Positions 8,170 through 18,604 of a stretch of 64,000 nucleotides of DNA are shown piece by piece. The notes below the pieces were generated by a model. That model was not told the DNA's origin and searched no databases. It worked only from the letters and a program-made list of their open reading frames with translations. Both the position numbers and the translations under genes were made by a program. Within the stretch, counting starts at the first letter, position 1. Every line of letters starts with the position of its first letter. This DNA is from Nocardioides alkalitolerans (GTDB lineage: Bacteria; Actinomycetota; Actinomycetes; Propionibacteriales; Nocardioidaceae), in contig CP116227.1 of assembly GCA_038184435.1 (NCBI GenBank), forward strand, positions 2,075,501 through 2,139,500. Reading direction: 5' to 3'.

Positions 8170-9642
8170 ATGCACCCCACCTCGTCCGTCCCCGTCCGTC
8201 ATGGACGGCACGTCGCCGCCGCGCTGGTCGCGCTCCTCCTCGTGCTGGCCGGCGCTGCCGTCGCCGTGACGGGTGCGAGCACGACGCCCCGCGCCGACGC
8301 CGCCACCGCTGCCGCTCCCGCGAAGGGCCGCCTGGTCGGCGCGATCCGCGTCGGCAGCTCGCTCTACGGGGGCACGGTCAAGGTGACGATCTTCGACATG
8401 AACTGGAAGGTGCTGGGCTCCACCACGGCACGCTCGACCTACCAGCTCTCGGTCGCCCCGGGCAGCTACCGCATCCAGGTCACCGACACCCGCCCGACCT
8501 ACGACGTCAACCGGTTCGCCCCGACCGACCTCACCGCGACGGTGAAGTCGGCGCAGACGATCCAGCGCGACGCGTCGATGCGCAAGGGCGCCAGCATCAC
8601 CGGCACGGTCCGCACGAACGGCGCGATCGCGTCGGGCGCCCGCGTGGTGGCCGCCAACCCCTACGGCCAGTCGTTCGAGACCATCGCCAACCGTCAGGGC
8701 CAGTTCGCGATCGCCGGTTTGCCCACCGCGAACTACTCCGTCTTCACCTACGACGCCCGCGGCCAGTGGGCGGACGTCAGCACCTTCCTGCGCAACCGCA
8801 AGGTCGGCACGAACACCAACATCGCCATCAACCTCAAGCGCCGCGCCGGCTCGCTCGTCGTCAACATCGTCGGCGGCAACCAGCAGCTGCCCGCCAACGG
8901 CTACGTCACGGCGCGCAACAGCGCCACCGGGCAGTGGTACGTCGCCAAGGCGAAGAACGGCAACGTCTCCTTCGCCGGCGTCATGCCCGGCCCCTACGAG
9001 CTCACCGTGCCCGACTCCGGCAACTACCTCGGCCGCACCGGCAAGGTCCCCGGCGGCCGCCAGGTGCCTGCCGGCAACGTGCTCTTCACCGCCTTCGAGC
9101 TGCTCCAGCGCGGCGGCAGCGTCTCCGGCACGGTCGTCGACGCCCGTGTGCCCACCCGCACGCTCAAGGGCGTGCAGGTGCAGCTCTTCAACAAGTACGG
9201 CACGAAGGTCGGCTCCGCCTGGACCACCCCGTCGGGCCGCTTCCTGATCGAGGGTCCCCTGCGCACCGACTCGGGCTACAAGGTCGTGCTCAGCCGTCCC
9301 GACGGTGGCTGGATCACCTTCGGCCCCGGCGGCAACGACACCTGCCAGTACGGCACCTTCACCTCGAGCGCGTTCAGCATCAGCGTCGGCAACAACCGGG
9401 CCCTCGGCAACGTGCCGCTGAAGGCCATCGGGCACGCGCAGAACCCGCAGTGCATCCCGCAGACGACGTCGCCCACGGCGACCCCGACCACGTCGGCTCC
9501 CACCTCGGCCCCCACCTCGGCCCCCACGTCGGCTCCCACCTCGGCGCCCACGTCGGCTGCGACCTCGCCGGCGACCAGCCAGCCGACGTCGCAGCCGACC
9601 TCCACCGTGACGGTGACCGTCACGGCGACGCCCACGCCCTGA
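8170..9642 (+). CDS. Secreted protein with carboxypeptidase-regulatory/CnaB-like repeats and a Ser/Thr/Pro tail
   Basis: 490 residues. A long signal peptide (positively charged start, hydrophobic stretch LVALLLVLAGAAVAV) is followed by at least four beta-sandwich repeats of the carboxypeptidase-regulatory type. Each opens with a G-x-I/V-x-G-T-V strand (for example ASITGTVRTNG and GGSVSGTVVDA) and contains G-x-F/Y-x-I-x-G turns. The last ~65 residues are a repetitive (P-T-S-A) tail ending in alternating Thr/Val, with no LPxTG sorting signal or C-terminal membrane helix. It probably acts at or outside the cell surface as a structural or adhesive protein. Function unrecognised. Confidence 0.8.
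   Translation: MHPTSSVPVRHGRHVAAALVALLLVLAGAAVAVTGASTTPRADAATAAAPAKGRLVGAIRVGSSLYGGTVKVTIFDMNWKVLGSTTARSTYQLSVAPGSYRIQVTDTRPTYDVNRFAPTDLTATVKSAQTIQRDASMRKGASITGTVRTNGAIASGARVVAANPYGQSFETIANRQGQFAIAGLPTANYSVFTYDARGQWADVSTFLRNRKVGTNTNIAINLKRRAGSLVVNIVGGNQQLPANGYVTARNSATGQWYVAKAKNGNVSFAGVMPGPYELTVPDSGNYLGRTGKVPGGRQVPAGNVLFTAFELLQRGGSVSGTVVDARVPTRTLKGVQVQLFNKYGTKVGSAWTTPSGRFLIEGPLRTDSGYKVVLSRPDGGWITFGPGGNDTCQYGTFTSSAFSISVGNNRALGNVPLKAIGHAQNPQCIPQTTSPTATPTTSAPTSAPTSAPTSAPTSAPTSAATSPATSQPTSQPTSTVTVTVTATPTP
9478..9600 (+). repeat. In-gene 12-bp tandem repeat encoding the PTSA tail
   Basis: Runs of CCCACCTCGGC(T/C) units encode consecutive Pro-Thr-Ser-Ala residues near the end of the secreted protein. 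Such a tract can change length by slippage in frame. Confidence 0.7.
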
Positions 9643-9673
9643 GGCCGGTTCCGGCCTGGGCCGCTGCGCAACA

Positions 9674-10033
9674 ATGGCCCTCATGACCGACGCCGCGCTG
9701 ATCGCCGCCCGCGCGACCGTCCTGGCCGACCTCGACGCCCGGGGGTGCGCCGACGCCGAGGGCGTCTCGCTCCTCGAGCACGCGCTCTCCGAGCGCCGGT
9801 GGTGGGTCGAGCAGTGGCCCGCCGGGGCCACGTACGTCGCGGGCCTCGTCGCCACCGACGTCCAGGACGCGCTCTTCGACCGAGGCCAGCGCTGGCCGCT
9901 CTGCTCGACGTGCGCGTCGCTGGAGGAGCACGCCCTGCGGGTCGATCCCGAGCTCGGCGGACCCGACCCGGTGTGGGTGTGCGAGACCTCGGGCCAGGCG
10001 ATCGCGCGGCTCGGCGCGCTCACGTCCAGCTAG
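9674..10033 (+). CDS. Hypothetical small protein with Cys/His residues
   Basis: 119 residues, not recognised. The N-terminal half is helical, with a Trp-rich segment (RRWWVEQWPAG). The C-terminal half holds LCSTC, a following HALRVDPELG and VWVCETS. The three cysteines and a histidine could bind a metal, but this is not proven. The protein looks cytoplasmic and has no membrane helix. ATG 9674 or ATG 9683 could start it; neither has a strong ribosome-binding site. It lies between the secreted repeat protein and palindromic element copy 2. Confidence 0.65.
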   Translation: MALMTDAALIAARATVLADLDARGCADAEGVSLLEHALSERRWWVEQWPAGATYVAGLVATDVQDALFDRGQRWPLCSTCASLEEHALRVDPELGGPDPVWVCETSGQAIARLGALTSS

Positions 10034-10057
10034 GGGGCGCGGGTCCGCTCGGCGGTC

Positions 10058-10115
10058 GGAAATGTGCGGCTGGGACATCCTGGTCGATCCTGACCGTCCC
10101 CAACCGCACAGTTCC
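10058..10115. repeat. Dispersed palindromic element, copy 2
   Basis: Left arm GGAAATGTGCGGCTGGGAC and right arm GTCCCCAACCGCACAGTTCC around a loop whose GGTCGA also occurs in copy 1. It is followed by a remnant of the GAGCGAGGCCC phrase of the 4.3-4.7 kb repeat, so the two repeat types travel together. Confidence 0.85.
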
Positions 10116-10194
10116 GGGCCCCGCCGCCAGCTCCGACCCGGGGCCAGCGCCGCGCCGCGGGCACCGGCCGCGCCGAGCGAGGCCCGAGAGCCCG

Positions 10195-10710
10195 TCAGCC
10201 CACGCCGAGGCAGGCCGTGACGAGCGTGGTCTCGGTGATCGGGTCGGTCTCCACCGACCACTCCTCGCAGATCGCGTCGACCATGAACAGACCGCGGCCG
10301 CGGATGGACTCGGGCGCGCCCAGTCCGGGCGGGCCGTCGGCGAACTCGGGGTCGTAGCCGGCGTCGAGGACCCGCAAATACACCCGGTCGTCCACGCACC
10401 GCCACGACAGGCGCACGGTGCCGAGCATGCCCGGGCGGCCGTGGTCGACGGCGTTGAGCACGAGCTCGCCGGCGACGATGAGGATGTCCTGGAGGAGGCC
10501 CTGGGCGGCGTCCATGCCCATCGGGCAGTCGGACGGCAGCCCCTGGTCGTCCCGGGGCCCGTCCCAGGCGTCCATCGCCTCGGTCATCGCCTCCTCGAAC
10601 GCAGTCCGCAGCGCGTGCCGCGCCTGCGGTCCGGCCTCCGGTCCGTGGGGCAGGTCGAGCTCGGACCAGTCGGCCCCGCGGGACTCGGTGGCACCCCGGG
10701 CCGCGGTCAC
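10195..10710 (-). CDS. Anti-sigma factor-type histidine kinase-like ATPase (HATPase_c_2)
   Basis: 171 residues from GTG 10710. It shows the GHKL ATP-binding boxes: an N box with helix GELVLNAVDHG (E and N for Mg-ATP), the G1 box LRVLDAGYDP and the G2-like SIRGRGLFMVDAICEEW. This is the RsbW/SpoIIAB-like fold that binds a sigma factor or phosphorylates a STAS partner. Its start overlaps the stop of the STAS gene by 4 bp, so the two are translationally coupled and form a partner-switching pair. The cognate sigma factor is not in the window. Confidence 0.88.
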   Translation of the reverse strand: MTAARGATESRGADWSELDLPHGPEAGPQARHALRTAFEEAMTEAMDAWDGPRDDQGLPSDCPMGMDAAQGLLQDILIVAGELVLNAVDHGRPGMLGTVRLSWRCVDDRVYLRVLDAGYDPEFADGPPGLGAPESIRGRGLFMVDAICEEWSVETDPITETTLVTACLGVG

Positions 10711-11036
10711 GAGACGCCCTCGGCCCTGGCGGCGGTGGCCGTCTCGAACGGGATGCCGCACACGTGCAGCACCCGGTGGGGCACGGTGCGCTCGCGCACG
10801 AGGAGCGTCACGGCCGTCCCGTTGCGCACGGCGTCGGCTCGTGCGCGCGCCAGCGCTCCGATGACGAGGCTGGGGAGGAACGTGACCTCGGTGAGGTCGA
10901 CCAGCAGGTCGAGACGGTGGTCGTCGCTGGCGGTCGTGAGAACCGCGAGCAGGTCGTCGACGTCGAACGCGTCGATGTCGCCGCGCAGCACCACCCGCCC
11001 CGGTTCGGCGGAGGCGACGAACGTGGGAGCGGACAT
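10707..11036 (-). CDS. STAS-domain anti-sigma factor antagonist
   Basis: 109 residues covering a single STAS domain. The first strand pair (RVVLRGDIDAFDVDDLLAVL) and the segment LLVDLTEVTFLPSLVIGALARA match SpoIIAA/RsbV, in which the serine of D-x-S is phosphorylated by the partner kinase. Here the usual phospho-acceptor position reads LPSLVIG, with a serine present. The protein would release a sigma factor by binding the kinase encoded immediately downstream (4-bp overlap). Start ATG 11036. Confidence 0.87.
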   Translation of the reverse strand: MSAPTFVASAEPGRVVLRGDIDAFDVDDLLAVLTTASDDHRLDLLVDLTEVTFLPSLVIGALARARADAVRNGTAVTLLVRERTVPHRVLHVCGIPFETATAARAEGVS

Positions 11037-11109
11037 GCGGGAAGCCTACGCGGGTCACCTACCGCCGGCAGCACGCCGCACCCGCGGCGGTGTCGGGACC
11101 GCGGGCCGC

Positions 11110-11691
11110 TCAGCGGTGGTCGACGTCGCGCCCGGAGGCGAGGTCGGCGCAGTCGACGAGGCGTACGTCGCGGTCCGCCAGGTAGCGGCGCGCGCCCCGG
11201 TCCCCCGCGGCCGAGGCCCGCACGCCCGCGACGTGCGCCGCGCCGAGGAGGACGGGGTGGCCGGGCTCGGCCGCGCCCGGTGGACCGTAGGCGGCGCGGG
11301 CGAGCGTCGTCGGGCCCACCCAGGCGCCGAGCACGCGCCGTACGACGGCGGCGCCCACGTCGGGGAGGTCGACGAGGTGGACGAGCACCCCCGGGCTGTG
11401 GTCGGGCAGCCCGGCCAGGCCGGCACGCAGGGAGGCACCCATGCCGTCCGCCCAGTCGTCGGCCACGACGACCGTCGCGTCGGCGGGGACGAGGGGGCGG
11501 ACGTCGTCGGCCGCCGCGCCGAGGACGACCGTCAGGCGCGCGCACCCGCCCTCGCGGAGCGCACCCAGCGACCGCGGGAGCCAGTCGTCGACGAGCGCCT
11601 TCGGACGTCCCATGCGACGGCCGGCGCCGGCGGCGAGGAGGAGGCCGTCGACCTCGGGGAGGACGTCGGGACCGGGGAGCGGAGCGATCAG
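11110..11691 (-). CDS. MobA/MocA-like nucleotidyltransferase
   Basis: About 193 residues with the signature LLLAAGAGRRMGRPKAL near the N-terminus, which binds the NTP. HLVDLPDVGA supplies the metal-binding Asp pattern (usually D-x-P) and GHPVLLG is the conserved GxPxxx loop. The family includes molybdenum-cofactor cytidylyl/guanylyltransferases. No ATG, GTG or TTG lies before the signature after the GntR stop. The only plausible start is CTG 11691, overlapping that stop (CTGA), or translation re-initiates at another unusual codon. The gene is coupled to the GntR regulator; no other molybdopterin genes are nearby. Confidence 0.75.
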   Translation of the reverse strand: MIAPLPGPDVLPEVDGLLLAAGAGRRMGRPKALVDDWLPRSLGALREGGCARLTVVLGAAADDVRPLVPADATVVVADDWADGMGASLRAGLAGLPDHSPGVLVHLVDLPDVGAAVVRRVLGAWVGPTTLARAAYGPPGAAEPGHPVLLGAAHVAGVRASAAGDRGARRYLADRDVRLVDCADLASGRDVDHR

Positions 11692-12413
11692 CTGTCGCCG
11701 AGCTGGACGTAGAGCGTGAACCGGTCGCTGCGGTAGACCGAGCGCGACACCTCGACGACCCGGTCGTCGGCGACGGCCCGGCGGGCGACGCGCAACACGG
11801 GGGTGCCCATCGCGATCTCCAGCGCCTGGGCCTCCTCGGCGGTGGGGACGTCGGCCGTGATGGAGTCCTCGGCCCAGGTCGGACGCAGGCCACGCATCGC
11901 CAGCGCCTGGTAGAGGCTGGTCGGCATGCCGCTCTGCAGGAAGCCCGGCAGCAGCACCTCGTTGAGGTAGGCGTCCTCGACGCACATGGGCTGGCCGTCG
12001 GCCCGCCGCAGGCGCTTCCAGTGGATGACCGCGTCGCCCTCGGTGAGCTCGAGGGCACGGGCGACGCCCGGCCCCGCCTGCTCGCGGCGGGCGAGGATCG
12101 TCTGCGACTCGGCGTGGAGGCCGCGGCGCTGCATCTCCCCCGTGTAGCTGAGGAGCCGCCCGACCTCGTTGCGCGGCTTGGCGACGAACGTGCCGCGGCC
12201 GGGGATGCGCTCGAGCAGGCCCTCGGCGACGAGGGTGTCCATGGCCTGGCGCACGGTCATCCGCGCGACGCCGAACACCTGCACGAGCTCGCGCTCGGAG
12301 GGGGCCGGGGTGCCGGGTTCCGCGTCGCGCACGAGCTCACGGACGTACTCCCGCACCTGCACGTGCTTCAGGGGTTCGCGAACGATCGCGACGGAGTTCT
12401 CCACGAGAAACAC
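11688..12413 (-). CDS. GntR/HutC-family transcriptional regulator with UTRA domain
   Basis: 241 residues. The N-terminal winged helix-turn-helix (about 15-80) reads APSERELVQVFGVARMTVRQAM and ERIPGRGTFVAKP, the classic GntR DNA-binding signature. About 90-235 is a UTRA ligand-binding domain (EVSRSVYRSDRFTLYVQL). It resembles the DasR/NagR group that senses phosphorylated aminosugars, although the ligand here is not known. GTG 12413 is chosen; GTG 12404 is an alternative. It overlaps the nucleotidyltransferase downstream. Confidence 0.9.
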   Translation of the reverse strand: MFLVENSVAIVREPLKHVQVREYVRELVRDAEPGTPAPSERELVQVFGVARMTVRQAMDTLVAEGLLERIPGRGTFVAKPRNEVGRLLSYTGEMQRRGLHAESQTILARREQAGPGVARALELTEGDAVIHWKRLRRADGQPMCVEDAYLNEVLLPGFLQSGMPTSLYQALAMRGLRPTWAEDSITADVPTAEEAQALEIAMGTPVLRVARRAVADDRVVEVSRSVYRSDRFTLYVQLGDS

Positions 12414-12521
12414 CGTAGGGAATGCGGGGTTCGGTTGTCTCGGACTTGCGGAGAACTTTCCCCTACCAGACGGAAGGGCGTCCGGCCACCGGCGAGCCCT
12501 GCGGACCAGACCAGTGCCGGC

Positions 12522-15071
12522 TCACTCCGTGCTGACCGCGGCGAGCACGTCGAGCCGGGCCGCGCGGCGGGCGGGCAGGGCGGCGGCGAGCACGCCGACC
12601 ACGAGCGCCGCCGCGGCGAACCCGGCCAGCTGCCCGACCGGCACGCTGATCACCTCCAGCCCCTCCTCGCGCAGGGTGCGCATGAGGGCGAGCCCGAAGG
12701 TGGTGCCGAGCACGAGGCCGAGGACCGTCCCGAGGGCCGCGATCACGACCGACTCCAGCGTGATCATCCACCGCAGCTGGCCCCGCCCGAGCCCGACCGC
12801 CCGGAGCAGCCCGACCTCCCGCGTGCGCTCGACGACCGAGAGCGCGAGCGTGTTGACGATGCCGAGGACGGCGATCACGAGCGCCAGGCCCAGCAGGGCG
12901 AAGACGACCAGCACCAGACGGTCGATGGGGGCGCGTTGCTCCGCGGCGTACTCCGCCTGGTCCTTCACCGTGACCAGCGGGTTGTCGCCCGCCGCCTGCT
13001 CGAGCCGGTCCTGCAGCCCGTCGAGCCCGCCGGGCGGGTCCGCGACGGCCTCGACGACGAGCGTGTTGTCGAGGTCGCGGTAGCCCGCGTCGAGCAGCGT
13101 GGCCGTCGTCGTGGTGATCGACGGCAGGACCGATCCCGGGTCCACCACGGCCACCACGGGCAGGCGCTGCTCGCCGTCGACCGTGGTGACGACGAGGTCG
13201 TCCCCGACCCCGATGCCGGCGTCGTCGGCGTAGTCCTCGTCGACGACCGCCGTGCCGTCCACCAGGTCGGTGACGTCGCCGGCCACCGTCCCGACGCCGA
13301 GGTCGCGGAAGGTCGACGGGTCGACGCCGCCCAGCCGGCGGGGGCGGTCACCCGTCTCGGCCAGCCCGTAGCGCACCCGCACCACCGACGCCACGCCCTC
13401 GACCTCGCCCATCGCGTCGCCGATGCCGGTCGAGAACCCCTCCCCCACCTGGTTGCTGACCACGAAGTCACCGGGGAAGGTCTGCTCGATGGTGCGGTCG
13501 ACCGACGCCTTGGCCGAGTCGCCCAGGATCGCCATGGTGGTCGCGAGCGTCAGGCCGATCATGAGGGCGGACGCGGTCGCCGCCGTGCGCCGCGGGTTGC
13601 GCAGGGCGTTGAGCCCGGCGAGGTTGCCGACGGTGCCGAAGAGACGCCGGTACGCCGCGTGCGCCGCCACGAGGACCGGACGGCCGATCACGGGACTGGC
13701 CGCCGCGACGCCGAGCAGGACCGCGAGGACACCCAGGCCGACCCACCAGCCGGCCCGCGGGACGTCGGCGACGAGCCCGGCCGCGAGCGCGCCCGCGCCA
13801 CCCACGACGAGCGCGGCGCCGACGACCATGCGTCGCCGGATCGTGGTCTCCGGGAGCGCCACGTCGTCGCGCAGGGCCTCGACGGGCGCGATGCGCGTCG
13901 TGCGCCGGGCCGGCCCCCACGCCGCGACCATCGTGACCACGATCCCCACGGCGAAGGCGGCGACGACCGTGCGCGGCTCGAGCACGAGCGGCTGGGAGTC
14001 GAGGTCGAGACCCACGCGCGCGAAGACAGCACGGATGGCGAGGGCGAGGAGCACGCCCAGCCCCAGGCCCAGGACGGAGCCGACGAGACCGACCACGAAG
14101 GCCTCGAGCTGCACCGAGCGCACGACCTGGCGGCGGGAGGCGCCCAGCGCGCGCAGCAGTGCCAGCTCGCGGCTGCGCTGGGCGACGAGCATCGAGAACG
14201 TGTTGACGATGAGGAAGCCGCCCACCACGAGGGCGATGCCGGCGAAGATGAGGAGGAAGGTCGTGAGGAACGAGATGGCCTCCAGCAGGAGCGAGGCCGA
14301 CTCGTCGGCGGCGTCGTCGCCCGTCACGGCCTCGACCCCGTCGGGCAGGAGGGGCGCGACGGCGTCGCGCAGCTCCTCCTGCGAGACCCCGTCGGCGGCG
14401 CGCACCCAGACGTCGGTGTAGGCGTCCTCCCCCTGCAGGAACACCTGCTGCCCCGTCGCCATGTCGACCACGGTGAGGGTGGCGCCGTTGAGCGAGGCGT
14501 CCCCGCCGAGGGCCACGAGCCCCACGAGCGTGGGCGTCAGCTCCCCGTCGGCGACGGGGCTGACGAGCCGGACGGCGTCGCCGATCTCGTAGCCCGCCCG
14601 CTCCGCGGTCTTCTCGTCGAGCGCCACCTCGGTGAACCCGGAGGGCGCGCGGCCCTCGACGACGTGGAGGCCCTCGGCCCCTCCCGCGGCCGGGGCGTCG
14701 TTGAACCCCTGCAGCAGGCCCGGTGCGCCCTGTCCGCCCACGACCTTGCCGTCGTCGCCGATGACGAAGACACCCGGGGCGCTCACGTTGCCGTCCGCCC
14801 GCGCCGCCTCGGGCAGGGCGGCCAGCTCCTCGACGAGGGAGGCCGGCACGGTGCGCGACGACCCCTCGGCGGCGCCGAAGGACGTGCCGATCTCCGGACG
14901 CACGACGACGTCGCCGACCGTCGCGGAGAACAGCGAGGTGAAGGACCGCTCGAGGGTGTCGGAGAACATCAGCGAGCCGCACACGAAGGCGACGCCGAGC
15001 ACGATCGCGAACGTGCTCATCACGAGGCGCACCTTGCGCCCCGGCAGGCTCTTCCAGGTCGCGCGCAGCAT
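12522..15071 (-). CDS. ABC transporter permease, FtsX/MacB type (two FtsX domains)
   Basis: 849 residues. One membrane helix at the N-terminus is followed by an extracytoplasmic MacB-like domain (about 45-250), three helices (about 265-390, VVGGFLIVNTFSMLVAQRSRELALLRALGASRRQV), more helices near 420-480, a second extracytoplasmic domain and a final three-helix FtsX unit (ALALVIAVLGIVNTLALSVV ... REVGLLRAVGLGRGQL). This is the usual layout of actinobacterial lipoprotein/peptide exporters. It starts one base inside the stop of its ATPase gene (TGATG), so the pair is co-translated. Confidence 0.93.
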   Translation of the reverse strand: MLRATWKSLPGRKVRLVMSTFAIVLGVAFVCGSLMFSDTLERSFTSLFSATVGDVVVRPEIGTSFGAAEGSSRTVPASLVEELAALPEAARADGNVSAPGVFVIGDDGKVVGGQGAPGLLQGFNDAPAAGGAEGLHVVEGRAPSGFTEVALDEKTAERAGYEIGDAVRLVSPVADGELTPTLVGLVALGGDASLNGATLTVVDMATGQQVFLQGEDAYTDVWVRAADGVSQEELRDAVAPLLPDGVEAVTGDDAADESASLLLEAISFLTTFLLIFAGIALVVGGFLIVNTFSMLVAQRSRELALLRALGASRRQVVRSVQLEAFVVGLVGSVLGLGLGVLLALAIRAVFARVGLDLDSQPLVLEPRTVVAAFAVGIVVTMVAAWGPARRTTRIAPVEALRDDVALPETTIRRRMVVGAALVVGGAGALAAGLVADVPRAGWWVGLGVLAVLLGVAAASPVIGRPVLVAAHAAYRRLFGTVGNLAGLNALRNPRRTAATASALMIGLTLATTMAILGDSAKASVDRTIEQTFPGDFVVSNQVGEGFSTGIGDAMGEVEGVASVVRVRYGLAETGDRPRRLGGVDPSTFRDLGVGTVAGDVTDLVDGTAVVDEDYADDAGIGVGDDLVVTTVDGEQRLPVVAVVDPGSVLPSITTTTATLLDAGYRDLDNTLVVEAVADPPGGLDGLQDRLEQAAGDNPLVTVKDQAEYAAEQRAPIDRLVLVVFALLGLALVIAVLGIVNTLALSVVERTREVGLLRAVGLGRGQLRWMITLESVVIAALGTVLGLVLGTTFGLALMRTLREEGLEVISVPVGQLAGFAAAALVVGVLAAALPARRAARLDVLAAVSTE

Positions 15072-15844
15072 CAGGGGGCGCCGTCCGGCAGCGCGGACGC
15101 CGTCATGCGCGTCATCACCGCGAGCACCTGCTCGCGGTCGGGACGGCGCAGCTCGTCGACGACGCGCCCGTCGGCGAGGAAGACCACGCGGTCGGTGTAC
15201 GCCGCCGCCACCGGGTCGTGGGTGACCATCACGACGGTCTGGCCGATCTCGTCGACGCTGCGCCGCAGCAGGGTGAGCACCTCGGCACCGGACCGGGAGT
15301 CGAGGTTGCCCGTGGGCTCGTCCGCGAACACGATGTCGGGCCGGCTCACGAGCGCCCGCGCGACCGCGACGCGTTGCTGCTGCCCGCCGGAGAGCTCGTT
15401 GGGGCGGTGCGACAGGCGGGGCCCCAGGCCCACCGTCTCGACGACCGACTCGAAGACCCCCGGCTCGGCCCGCCGCCCGGCGATGGAGAGCGGCAGCCGG
15501 ATGTTCTCCTCCGCGGTCAGGGTCGGCACCAGGTTGAAGGACTGGAACACGAAGCCGATCCGGTCGCGCCGCAGGCGCGTGAGCTCCTTGTCCTTGAGCC
15601 GGGACAGCTCGGTCTCACCGATCCGCACCGACCCGCTGTCCGCCGTGTCGAGCCCCGCGCAGCAGTGCATCAGCGTCGACTTGCCGGAGCCGCTGGGACC
15701 CATGACGGCGGTGAACTCGCCCTGGCCGAGGTCGAGGCTCACGCCGTCCAGGGCGCGGACGCGGGCCTGCCCCGCGCCGTACGTCTTCACGAGGTCGCGC
15801 ACGCTGGCCGCCGCAGGGGCGGCGACAGCAGGGTCGTCGGTCAT
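15071..15844 (-). CDS. ABC transporter ATP-binding protein (MacB/LolD type)
   Basis: 257 residues from ATG 15844. It contains Walker A GPSGSGKST, Q-loop FVFQSFNLVPTL, signature LSGGQQQR, Walker B DIVFADEPTGNLDS and the switch His in VMVTHDP. The sequence around the Q-loop and D-loop is that of the LolD/MacB/FtsE class that powers FtsX-type permeases. It would energise the permease encoded directly downstream, probably for export or extraction of a lipid, peptide or drug. Start chosen because the following residues (MTDDPAV) precede the first strand with normal spacing. Confidence 0.93.
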   Translation of the reverse strand: MTDDPAVAAPAAASVRDLVKTYGAGQARVRALDGVSLDLGQGEFTAVMGPSGSGKSTLMHCCAGLDTADSGSVRIGETELSRLKDKELTRLRRDRIGFVFQSFNLVPTLTAEENIRLPLSIAGRRAEPGVFESVVETVGLGPRLSHRPNELSGGQQQRVAVARALVSRPDIVFADEPTGNLDSRSGAEVLTLLRRSVDEIGQTVVMVTHDPVAAAYTDRVVFLADGRVVDELRRPDREQVLAVMTRMTASALPDGAP

Positions 15845-15953
15845 GCCACGACTGTGGCACCCCGCACCCACAGTCCACCACCGGGGACGTCCCCGGTCCC
15901 CACCCTGGGGAGAACCCCTGGCGGTCGCACACGTGTTCGACTACGGTGGCGGG

Positions 15954-16586
15954 GTGGACTTCCAGGGCACCCTCTTCGCGACGGACCCGGGGCCGGACGC
16001 GGATCGGCTGGCCCCGTTGGCGCCGGGCATCGAACGGCGCCTGCTCGCCCACGGCGCCTGGATCGACGTGCGCCGCGACTGGCTCGGGGCGCTCTCCGAC
16101 GACGTGATGGAGGCGCTCGTCCACCGCGTGCCGTGGCGGGCGGAGCGGCGGCAGATGTACGAGCGGGTGGTCGACGTCCCCCGCCTCCTCCACACGTACG
16201 GCGCGGGCGAGCCCCTCCCGCACCCCGGCCTCGCGGCGGCCCGGGACGCCCTGTCGGAGCACTACGCGGACGAGCTGGGCGAGCCCTTCACGACGGCGGG
16301 GTGCTGCTTCTACCGGGACGGGTCCGACTCGGTGGCGTGGCACGGCGACACCATCGGGCGCGGATCGACGCACGACACGATGGTCGCGATCGTCTCGGTC
16401 GGCGACCCGCGGCGGCTCGCGCTGCGCCCCCGGGGAGGCGGCGCGTCGATCGCCGTGACGATGGGCCACGGCGACCTGGTCGTCATGGGCGGCTCCTGCC
16501 AGCGCACCTGGGAGCACGCGGTGCCCAAGGTGGCGCACGCCGGCCCCCGCCTGTCGGTCCAGTTCCGCCCGGCCGGGGTGTTCTGA
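15954..16586 (+). CDS. AlkB-like 2-oxoglutarate/Fe(II)-dependent dioxygenase
   Basis: 210 residues from GTG 15954 (GTG 15933 would add seven residues). The jelly-roll iron site is visible: HxD in VAWHGDTIG near residue 130, the distal His in RTWEHAVPK near 187, and the 2-oxoglutarate arginine in RLSVQFRPAG. This spacing matches AlkB homologues that remove alkyl groups from DNA or RNA. The gene is divergent from the ABC exporter and followed closely by the DUF3253 gene. Substrate is inferred from the family only. Confidence 0.88.
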   Translation: MDFQGTLFATDPGPDADRLAPLAPGIERRLLAHGAWIDVRRDWLGALSDDVMEALVHRVPWRAERRQMYERVVDVPRLLHTYGAGEPLPHPGLAAARDALSEHYADELGEPFTTAGCCFYRDGSDSVAWHGDTIGRGSTHDTMVAIVSVGDPRRLALRPRGGGASIAVTMGHGDLVVMGGSCQRTWEHAVPKVAHAGPRLSVQFRPAGVF

Positions 16587-16606
16587 CCCCGCGGCATGCT
16601 GGAGGG

Positions 16607-16867
16607 GTGAGCACCTCCGACGCCGACGGCCTCGAGCGCGCCGTCCTCGACCTGCTCGACCGGCGTGCCGCGGGCGCCACGATCTGCCCGTCCGAGGTGG
16701 CGCGGGCCGCCGCCTCCGACGGTCAGGAGTGGCGCGACCTCATGGACCCGGTGCGCGCCGCCGTCGGACGCCTGGTGGAGCGCGACGAGGTCGACGTGAC
16801 GCAGGGCGGCGAGGTGGTGGACCTCGCGAGCGCACGCGGCCCCATCCGCGTGCGCCGGCGCGCCTGA
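16607..16867 (+). CDS. DUF3253 protein
   Basis: 86 residues. The family pattern is visible: VLDLLDRRAAGATICPSEVA, RDLMDPVRAAVGRLV and a basic ending ARGPIRVRRR, consistent with a small winged-helix fold. It is a known but uncharacterised family. GTG 16607 follows GGAGGG; no other start is available before the conserved TICPSEVAR segment. It lies 20 bp after the AlkB-like gene on the same strand and probably shares its transcript. Confidence 0.85.
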   Translation: MSTSDADGLERAVLDLLDRRAAGATICPSEVARAAASDGQEWRDLMDPVRAAVGRLVERDEVDVTQGGEVVDLASARGPIRVRRRA

Positions 16868-16903
16868 GCGGACGGACGCGGTCCCCGAACCCCGCAACGG
16901 CAC

Positions 16904-16935
16904 GAGGCCCCCGCTCCGGACGGAGCGGGGGCCTC
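16904..16935. terminator. Bidirectional terminator between DUF3253 and groEL
   Basis: A perfect 14-bp stem, GAGGCCCCCGCTCC and GGAGCGGGGGCCTC, around a 4-base loop, lying between two convergent genes. No long U-run follows, as is usual in high-GC actinobacteria. Confidence 0.8.
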
Positions 16936-16961
16936 GCGTGTGGTTCAGCGGCGGGCGGGAC

Positions 16962-18590
<1,629 letters not shown>

Positions 18591-18604
18591 GTTCTCCTGC
18601 GATT

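Noticed and set aside
7642..10023. A 793-codon open frame on the - strand opposite the MpaB-like and secreted proteins
   Set aside because: No family pattern and unusual composition; the + strand genes have signal peptides, domains and proper starts.
12503..12515. DasR-like half-site (ACTGGTCT on the minus strand) upstream of the GntR gene
   Set aside because: Only one half matches the known palindrome and it lies about 90 bp upstream near the end of the permease gene; too weak to call an operator.
10764..16586. A 1940-codon open frame on the + strand
   Set aside because: It runs antisense to well-supported genes (GntR, ABC permease, ABC ATPase), is low-complexity Arg/Gly/Asp sequence, and exists only because high GC suppresses stop codons. 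Only its end, from 15954, is a real gene (AlkB-like).
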